DNA of 10,692 bases from the NCBI GenBank assembly GCA_027334785.1, contig DAHWQF010000075.1, forward strand, positions 1 through 10,692. Direction: 5' to 3'. The notes beneath the pieces are model-generated. The model was not told where the DNA came from and made no database searches. It worked only from the letters and a program-made list of their open reading frames with translations. Position 1 is the stretch's first letter. Each line of letters opens with the position of its first letter. Origin of the DNA: Acidimicrobiaceae bacterium. GTDB lineage: Bacteria > Actinomycetota > Acidimicrobiia > Acidimicrobiales > Palsa-688. This document shows positions 5,986 to 10,692 of this stretch, piece after piece. A program made the translations under genes and the position numbers.

Positions 5986-7442
5986 CCGGGAGGCCAAACG
6001 CCGCTCAGCCTCACAGCCATGACGCATACATCGTCTTCGGGCTCAGTGCCAGCCAGATGTGCAACTGCTTCCTCGCAAAGCGCTTTCAGCGGCTCCCCCA
6101 AGGGCCTCGGTGGCCCACTCAATGCCGCGAGGAGTTCTGCGAAACGGTCCCCTATTTGCGACCCGCGGCGCTCGATGAGCCCGTCGGTGTAGAAGAACAG
6201 GGTTGTCCCGACCGACAGGGTCGCCCGAAGCTCGGCATGCTGGAAGTCAGGTAAGCCCATGCAGGCCGGCACAGAAACGCCCCCCTCCAGAAAACTTGCC
6301 TGGCCGCCCACGTCGATCACTATGGGAGGTGGGTGGCCTGCGTTGGAGAGGCAAAAGTCACCGCTTGATTCGAGGGTGGCGAACAGAACAGTCGCGTAAC
6401 GGTCCCCGACGAAGGACGAGCAGAGCCTGTCCATTTGGTTTAGCGCCGACGATGGGGAATGACCTTCCAAGGCGTAGGCGCGCACCGCAATGCGGTACTG
6501 GCCCATGACGGCAGCGGAAACGATGTCATGCCCCATCACGTCCCCGATGACCAGCCCTAGGCGGCCACTCGGTAGCTCGAACGCATCGAACCAATCGCCA
6601 CCGACGCTCGCGCCCGGTCGGGCGGGAATATAGCAAGTAGCCAGTTCGAGGCCCGCCAGGCCCGAGGGCACTACGGGCAGAAGCGATCGCTGAAGGACGA
6701 CTGCAGTCTCCCGCTCACGCTCGAAAAGCTGAGCGTTGGTGATCGCCACAGACGTGAGCTGGCTCAGCTGAACGAACAACGCGACATCCAAGTCAGAAAA
6801 GCATTCGCCCTCTCTCCAGGCCGCGATCAAAGGGCCAGGTCCGATCGCAGATGGCGCACGCGCCGCCAGTAGGTGCACGAGCCCTGCACCCCCAGCCCAT
6901 GAGGCTCGGACCAGGTTCTCCCCTGCCTTGAAACCGCGAAATGCCGCCCGAGCTGCTGACGGCAGCTTGCGAATGAGGTCCGCCTCTACTTCGCCGCCCA
7001 CCGCGCTCGCCACAGACACACCGGCAAGCGACTGGGCGGCAGCCTCCTCGACGAGCGCCAGCCTCGCATCGGGGTCGAACGTGGACAACATCTTGAACGA
7101 AGCTTCCGTGAGCGCCTGCAATTGGGCAACCTGTTGGTGACGATGGGCAAGCTGCTCCCGTGCCAGTTCCAAGCTTGACCTCGGCGCGTCCAACACCACC
7201 AACACTTGGAGCAGGAAATCCAGGGCCGGGTGATCTGCCTCCTCGGGGAGCTCACCTACCAACTCGCGGGGGTGGCCCGCTCGTGAAAGAACCTTTTCGT
7301 GCAGGACGGTAATTTCGAGGACCCCGAGGTTCTCTCTGAGCGCGCGGCGGCCCAGGCCCTGGGCCCCGTCTAGACCCGCCTCCCCTGGTCTTCGAAGGTA
7401 CTCCTCCAAAGCCTTCGCATAGTCTTCCTCAAAAGCTGCCAC
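5982..7442 (-). CDS. rsbU: RsbU-type PP2C serine phosphatase (SigB partner-switching activator)
   Basis: A 486-residue SpoIIE/PP2C phosphatase. In the SigB pathway RsbU-type enzymes dephosphorylate an anti-anti-sigma STAS protein, which then removes the anti-sigma kinase from the sigma factor. Residues 1-55 match the RsbU N-terminal domain (FEEDYAKALEEYLRRPGEAGL). A helical linker with coiled-coil character spans about 75-115, a GAF-like sensor domain about 115-240 and the phosphatase domain 245-482. Metal-binding motifs are intact: GGDWFD (281-286), GDVMGHD (300-306), YTDGLIE (418-424) and EDD (469-471). The start is GTG 7442, as an in-frame TAG lies 15 bases upstream. The Shine-Dalgarno is weak. 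It overlaps the sigma fragment by two bases at the stops and is divergent from the PoxB-like gene. No STAS or kinase gene is in the window, so its target lies elsewhere. Confidence 0.92.
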   Translation of the reverse strand: MAAFEEDYAKALEEYLRRPGEAGLDGAQGLGRRALRENLGVLEITVLHEKVLSRAGHPRELVGELPEEADHPALDFLLQVLVVLDAPRSSLELAREQLAHRHQQVAQLQALTEASFKMLSTFDPDARLALVEEAAAQSLAGVSVASAVGGEVEADLIRKLPSAARAAFRGFKAGENLVRASWAGGAGLVHLLAARAPSAIGPGPLIAAWREGECFSDLDVALFVQLSQLTSVAITNAQLFERERETAVVLQRSLLPVVPSGLAGLELATCYIPARPGASVGGDWFDAFELPSGRLGLVIGDVMGHDIVSAAVMGQYRIAVRAYALEGHSPSSALNQMDRLCSSFVGDRYATVLFATLESSGDFCLSNAGHPPPIVIDVGGQASFLEGGVSVPACMGLPDFQHAELRATLSVGTTLFFYTDGLIERRGSQIGDRFAELLAALSGPPRPLGEPLKALCEEAVAHLAGTEPEDDVCVMAVRLSGVWPPG

Positions 7443-7732
7443 ATGGCTACCCGACTAGGCGGCGAGTCTTTAGGCCGAGTGGGCCTGCGGGCGCATCTTC
7501 ACCGTCATCGGCTGCCCGACCCGCGATGCATACTGAACTCATCCATCAAACACCGCGCCGTTGCCAGTCCCAAGCCGGGACTATCCCCGTCAGCAAGCAA
7601 CTCTCTCTGCGCCATCTGTTGTCGCCCCTCCCAACCCCATCGGAAAGTCCGGGCAGCAGTCTACCACCTACCGAAAGACAGCGCTAACCTGTCGCCGGCT
7701 AAAGTCTTCGCGCTCAGCGTGGTTGAGTGAGC
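7443..7732. other. Intergenic region between divergent genes
   Basis: About 290 of the 346 bases between the RsbU-type phosphatase (minus) and the PoxB-like gene (plus) have no recognisable gene, RNA or repeat. Short open frames on the plus strand have no family resemblance and no Shine-Dalgarno. The phosphatase promoter should be near the left end. A GGGTAG is present on the minus strand at 7452-7447, but it has no GTTT at the expected distance. The right end holds an inverted repeat and the PoxB-like gene's promoter. Confidence 0.5.
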
Positions 7733-7764
7733 ACTTTTGCGACAGCTTCGCTTAGTGTAAAAGT
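7733..7764. repeat. Inverted repeat overlapping the -35 region
   Basis: ACTTTT (7733-7738) and AAAAGT (7759-7764) are perfect inverted arms around a GC-rich centre that contains a second small inversion (GCGA and TCGC). The right arm begins directly after the GTGT -35 at 7755-7758. It could be an operator for a dimeric regulator or a chance match; the arms are only 6 bases. Confidence 0.3.
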
Positions 7765-7779
7765 CTCTGGGGCGGGTAG
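7755..7779 (+). promoter_or_regulatory. SigB/SigF-type promoter, leaderless geometry
   Basis: GTGT at 7755-7758 (one mismatch to GTTT), 15 bases, then GGGTAG at 7774-7779. The ATG of the PoxB-like gene follows after 9 bases, as at the promoters at 53 and 1261. No Shine-Dalgarno precedes the ATG, so the message is probably leaderless. Confidence is slightly lower than for the others because of the -35 mismatch. Confidence 0.6.
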
Positions 7780-7788
7780 TGAGCAATC

Positions 7789-9591
7789 ATGAACGAAACC
7801 GTGTCCAGCTTCCTGCTTGCCCGCCTGCGCGCCTGGGGGGTGGAACACATCTTCGGCTACCCGGGCGACGGCATAAACGGGATATTGGCCGCCTGGGCCA
7901 AAGGTGGAGATTTCCCTCAGTTTGTGCAGGCTCGCCACGAAGAGATGGCGGCCTTTGAGGCGGTTGGGTACGCCAAGTTCGCCGGGAAGATCGGTGTGTG
8001 CATGGCCACGTCGGGCCCTGGGGCCATCCACGTTTTGAACGGCCTCTACGATGCGCTTTTGGACCATGTCCCCGTGCTCGCGATCGTCGGTCAGACCAAC
8101 CGGACAGCCATGGGCGGCTCTTATCAGCAGGAGGTGGACCTCCTAACGCTCTTCAAAGACGCCTGCTCCAGTTATGTCCAAGTGCTCACCGTGCCTGAGC
8201 AGCTTCCGAACCTCGTGGACCGAGCGGTGCGCACGGCATTGGCCAGAAGTGCGCCGACTTGCCTAATTGTACCCTACGACGTCCAAGAACTCGAGTACCA
8301 GCCGCCGGCCCACGAGTTCAAGATGGTCCCCTCCAGCCTCGGAGTTGTCTGGCCCCACTGTACGCCGGACAAGGCCGGCATAGAGCTAGCTGCCGAGCTG
8401 CTAAACGCCGGCAAGAGAGTCGCCATCCTCGCGGGCCAAGGAGCCCGGGGCGCCAGCGACGAGCTGGTAGCCGTGGCGGAGCTCCTCGGAGCAGGGGTCG
8501 CCAAAGCGCTCTTGGGCAAAGACGTGCTGCCAGATGACCTCCCCTTCGTGACCGGGTCGATCGGACTGCTCGGAACACGCCCGAGCTACGAGATGATGCG
8601 CGACTGCGACACGTTGTTGACTGTGGGTTCCAGCTTCCCCTACACCCAGTTCATGCCCTCTTTCGGCCAAGCTCGCGGTGTTCAGATCGACCGCGACGCT
8701 TCGATGATCGGTATGCGCTACCCCTACGAGGTCAACCTTGTCGGCGATGCAGGGACCACCCTCAAGGCCCTGCTGCCGCTGCTCGACCGGAAACCAGACC
8801 GCTCTTGGCGCAACGGGATCGAGTCCAACGTCTCGCGCTGGTGGCAGACCATGGAGCGCCAAGCAATGACGGGGAGCGACATCGCCGGGACCGTAAACCC
8901 TCAACGCCTCGTCTGGGAGCTCAATGGGCGGCTCCCCAAAGATGCGATCGTCACCTCGGACTCGGGCTCAGCAGCCAACTGGTACGCGCGGCACCTGAAG
9001 CTCGCGGCCGGACAGCACGGGTCGCTCTCCGGGACGCTCGCAACAATGGGCGCCGGCGTGCCCTATGGTATCGGTGCCAAGTTCGCTTTTCCCGGCCGGC
9101 CCGCTGTTTGCCTCGTCGGCGACGGGGCGATGCAAATGAACGGGATGGCGGAGCTCATCACAGCGGCCCGCTATTGGAAGGACTGGCAGGACCCCCGCTT
9201 GGTGGTGGCCGTCTTGCACAACAATGACTTGAACCAAGTGACATGGGAGATGCGTGCCATGAGTGGGTTCCCCAAGTTCGCCGAGTCGCAGGCCCTGCCC
9301 GACGTCTCGTACGCGGCCTTCGCCGAGGGCATCGGCCTCAATGCGGTCGAGGTCGTAAACCCGGACGAAATAAGCAAAGCCTGGGAGCGCGCCTTCAGCT
9401 CGGACAGGCCAACCGTCCTAGACGTCCACACCGACCCGAACGTGCCACCGATACCGCCTCACGCGACTTGGGAACAGATGACTAATGCCGCCAAGTCACT
9501 CGCATCGGGCGACGAGAACGCCTGGGAGGTCATCCGGACCGGGATCCGTCAGAAGGCCCAAGAAGCTCTCCGCGGCCTCAAGAAAGGCTAG
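7789..9591 (+). CDS. Thiamine-diphosphate-dependent pyruvate oxidase/dehydrogenase (PoxB-like)
   Basis: A 600-residue ThDP enzyme of the pyruvate oxidase/acetolactate synthase superfamily. The most likely reaction is oxidative decarboxylation of pyruvate to acetate (quinone-linked, as in PoxB) or to acetyl phosphate. The N-terminal PYR domain has the catalytic glutamate in RHEEMAAF (E51), and SGPGAIHVLNGLYDALLDHVPVLAI (75-99) is PoxB-like. The central domain spans about 190-335. The C-terminal PP domain has the ThDP/Mg motif: GDGAMQMNG (444-452) to HNNDLNQVTWE (477-487). Length is normal for the family. The last 25 residues form a basic amphipathic helix that could contact the membrane, as the PoxB tail does, though no sequence match to that tail is seen. 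ATG 7789 is the family-consistent start and lies 9 bases after a SigB-type -10. Acetolactate synthase or another 2-oxo-acid decarboxylase cannot be excluded. Confidence 0.92.
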   Translation: MNETVSSFLLARLRAWGVEHIFGYPGDGINGILAAWAKGGDFPQFVQARHEEMAAFEAVGYAKFAGKIGVCMATSGPGAIHVLNGLYDALLDHVPVLAIVGQTNRTAMGGSYQQEVDLLTLFKDACSSYVQVLTVPEQLPNLVDRAVRTALARSAPTCLIVPYDVQELEYQPPAHEFKMVPSSLGVVWPHCTPDKAGIELAAELLNAGKRVAILAGQGARGASDELVAVAELLGAGVAKALLGKDVLPDDLPFVTGSIGLLGTRPSYEMMRDCDTLLTVGSSFPYTQFMPSFGQARGVQIDRDASMIGMRYPYEVNLVGDAGTTLKALLPLLDRKPDRSWRNGIESNVSRWWQTMERQAMTGSDIAGTVNPQRLVWELNGRLPKDAIVTSDSGSAANWYARHLKLAAGQHGSLSGTLATMGAGVPYGIGAKFAFPGRPAVCLVGDGAMQMNGMAELITAARYWKDWQDPRLVVAVLHNNDLNQVTWEMRAMSGFPKFAESQALPDVSYAAFAEGIGLNAVEVVNPDEISKAWERAFSSDRPTVLDVHTDPNVPPIPPHATWEQMTNAAKSLASGDENAWEVIRTGIRQKAQEALRGLKKG

Positions 9592-9629
9592 GCGAGGGCT
9601 AGGCGGTCTTTGCCCATTTGCGCCCACCC

Positions 9630-9662
9630 GGCTCGCAGCGAGGAGGTGCTCTGCGGCGAGCC
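9630..9662 (+). terminator. Possible hairpin after the PoxB-like gene
   Basis: GGCTCGC (9630-9636) and GCGAGCC (9656-9662) form a 7-base perfect stem with a 19-base loop, about 40 bases after the stop at 9591. There is no U-tract, so an intrinsic terminator is uncertain. The rest of 9592-9838 holds nothing I can name; short frames on both strands show no family resemblance. Confidence 0.25.
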
Positions 9663-9839
9663 CGCCGCCGGCGACCTGGTCGACCGTGACCACCGACACT
9701 CCGGCGAGGCCGCGTCGTCGAATCGTCCGGTCCTGAGAACGCTAACGAAGCATTCTCCAACCATACGCGTCGCGTCACCCACCTAGATGCCCGGAAATGA
9801 CCCGTCGATAGCTATTGTAGGCTTGGGGAGGGTACGTCA

Positions 9840-9845
9840 AGGAGG
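9840..9845 (+). promoter_or_regulatory. Shine-Dalgarno of the zinc dehydrogenase
   Basis: AGGAGG within AAGGAGGA lies 11 bases before GTG 9857 and 20 before ATG 9866, favouring the GTG. The strong site contrasts with the leaderless layout of the PoxB-like gene upstream. Confidence 0.7.
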
Positions 9846-9856
9846 AACGAACCGCT

Positions 9857-10692
9857 GTGCGTGCGATGGTGTATACCAAGCCCGGTACGGTCGAGCTGTC
9901 AGAAGTGGACGAGCCCGTGGCCGCGCCCGGCGAAGTCGTGGTCGAAGTCGTAGCCTGCGGCATTTGTGGCAGTGAGCTGCACGGTATCTCCAAGCCCGGT
10001 TTCCGCCAGCCTCCGTTAGTCATGGGTCACGAATTTTCCGCCAGGACGCCGAGTGGCGACAGGGTCGCCGTGGACCCTGTCGTTAGCTGCGGCCAGTGCG
10101 ACCTATGCCGAGCCGGCCACAACGAAGTGTGCCGCGAGCGCCGCATCATCGGCATCCACCGCCAAGGCGCCTTCGCCGAGAGGGTGGCCGTGCCCGAGCG
10201 GCTCCTCCACAAGTTGCCCGAGGCCGTTTCTGTCGAGCAAGGCGCCCTGGTCGAGCCTCTGGCTAACGCCCTGCACGCCTGGCGCCTCGCCCGTGGCACA
10301 TCGGGCTCGACCGTCGGGGTGTTGGGGGCAGGCAGCATCGGTCTCAGCCTGCTCCTAATCTCCAAGCACCACGGTGCCCGGGTCTCGATCACGGACCTCT
10401 CCCCCGAGCGCCTGGAGCTTGCCGGCCGCCTCGGTGCCGACGCAACGGGCCGCGAGCTCGATGGCGAGTTCGACCTGGTGCTGGATGCTGTAGGCGCCAC
10501 GGCCACGCGTCGTGCCTCGCTCGAACACCTGCGGCCCACGGGAACCGCGGTCTGGCTCGGCCTGCTCGAAGCGGCGCCTGGCTTCGATGCCCTCGACATG
10601 ATCCGGACAGAAAAGCGCATCATCGGGTCGTTTGCCTATTCGCATAGTGACTTTGCCGACGCCGTCGCTCTCGCTGGAGAGGTCAACCTCAC
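9857..10692 (+). CDS. Zinc-dependent alcohol/polyol dehydrogenase, MDR family (3' end outside window)
   Basis: The first 278 codons of a medium-chain dehydrogenase/reductase, cut by the window edge; complete members have about 330-350 residues. Numbered from GTG 9857, catalytic-zinc residues are C37 (GICGSELH), H58-E59 (GHEF) and E133 (LVEPL). The structural-zinc cysteines C78, C81, C84 and C92 are all present. The Rossmann motif is GAGSIG (157-162), and an aspartate (D180) after the second strand favours NAD+ over NADP+. The segment between GHEF and GDRV is about 10 residues shorter than usual. Relatives include threonine, sorbitol and 2,3-butanediol dehydrogenases; the substrate cannot be read from the sequence. 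The GTG gives the usual MRAMVYTKPG-type N-terminus. It follows the PoxB-like gene after 265 bases, so it is probably transcribed separately. Confidence 0.92.
   Translation, partial: MRAMVYTKPGTVELSEVDEPVAAPGEVVVEVVACGICGSELHGISKPGFRQPPLVMGHEFSARTPSGDRVAVDPVVSCGQCDLCRAGHNEVCRERRIIGIHRQGAFAERVAVPERLLHKLPEAVSVEQGALVEPLANALHAWRLARGTSGSTVGVLGAGSIGLSLLLISKHHGARVSITDLSPERLELAGRLGADATGRELDGEFDLVLDAVGATATRRASLEHLRPTGTAVWLGLLEAAPGFDALDMIRTEKRIIGSFAYSHSDFADAVALAGEVNL

Noticed and set aside
7447..7452. GGGTAG on the minus strand just before the phosphatase start
   Set aside because: Only 4 bases from the GTG and no GTTT at 13-17 bases upstream; it does not meet the pattern of the four accepted promoters.
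9588..9782. 64-residue minus-strand open frame between the PoxB-like gene and the dehydrogenase
   Set aside because: No Shine-Dalgarno, no family resemblance, and it overlaps the end of the upstream gene.
9830..9835. GGGTAC before the zinc dehydrogenase
   Set aside because: The -35 position reads GCTA, and a start of transcription 6-9 bases downstream would remove the Shine-Dalgarno at 9840.

Overview
The window looks like a piece of a high-GC actinobacterial chromosome. The base composition, an RsbU-type phosphatase with an RsbU N-terminal domain, a DUF6582-like protein and SigB/SigF-type promoter sequences all point that way. I cannot name a genus. It reads as an accessory stress-response and redox region with intact genes, small stress-type proteins and several gene remnants.

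Layout. At 87-440 (+) lies a small DUF6582-like protein. A minus-strand pair follows at 1039-523: a 58-residue ferritin-like two-helix protein, then a 108-residue 'plasmid stabilization'/Rho-N-like protein. From about 1261 a plus-strand group runs to 5830: a promoter, an unrecognised 75-residue ORF (1295-1522), a broken FMN-dependent alpha-hydroxy-acid oxidase (1533-2396, with a decayed tail to about 2493), and a large FAD plus iron-sulfur oxidoreductase of the D-lactate/glycolate dehydrogenase type. At 5833-5985 is the C-terminal piece of a SigB/SigF-family sigma factor (region 4). Its stop overlaps that of a convergent RsbU-type PP2C phosphatase (7442-5982, minus). A PoxB-like thiamine-diphosphate enzyme occupies 7789-9591 (+). 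A zinc-dependent alcohol/polyol dehydrogenase starts at 9857 and runs off the right edge.

The main pattern is regulatory. Three sites have GTTT, exactly 15 bases, then GGGTA(G/C), and a fourth has GTGT with the same spacing. This matches SigB/SigF-type promoters of actinobacteria. In three of the four, a start codon lies exactly 9 bases after the -10 element, which suggests leaderless mRNAs starting at or next to the start codon. One of those three starts a small ORF I do not recognise. The fourth, on the minus strand, has a normal leader with a strong Shine-Dalgarno and drives the ferritin-like/Rho-N-like pair. With an RsbU-type phosphatase (the activating arm of SigB partner switching) and a sigma-factor remnant of the same family in the window, the region looks like a local general-stress regulon.

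Metabolically, the hydroxy-acid oxidoreductases (one broken, one intact) and the PoxB-like enzyme would suit a lactate/glycolate to pyruvate to acetate route feeding electrons to quinones. This is inference from family membership; substrates are not proven by the sequence.
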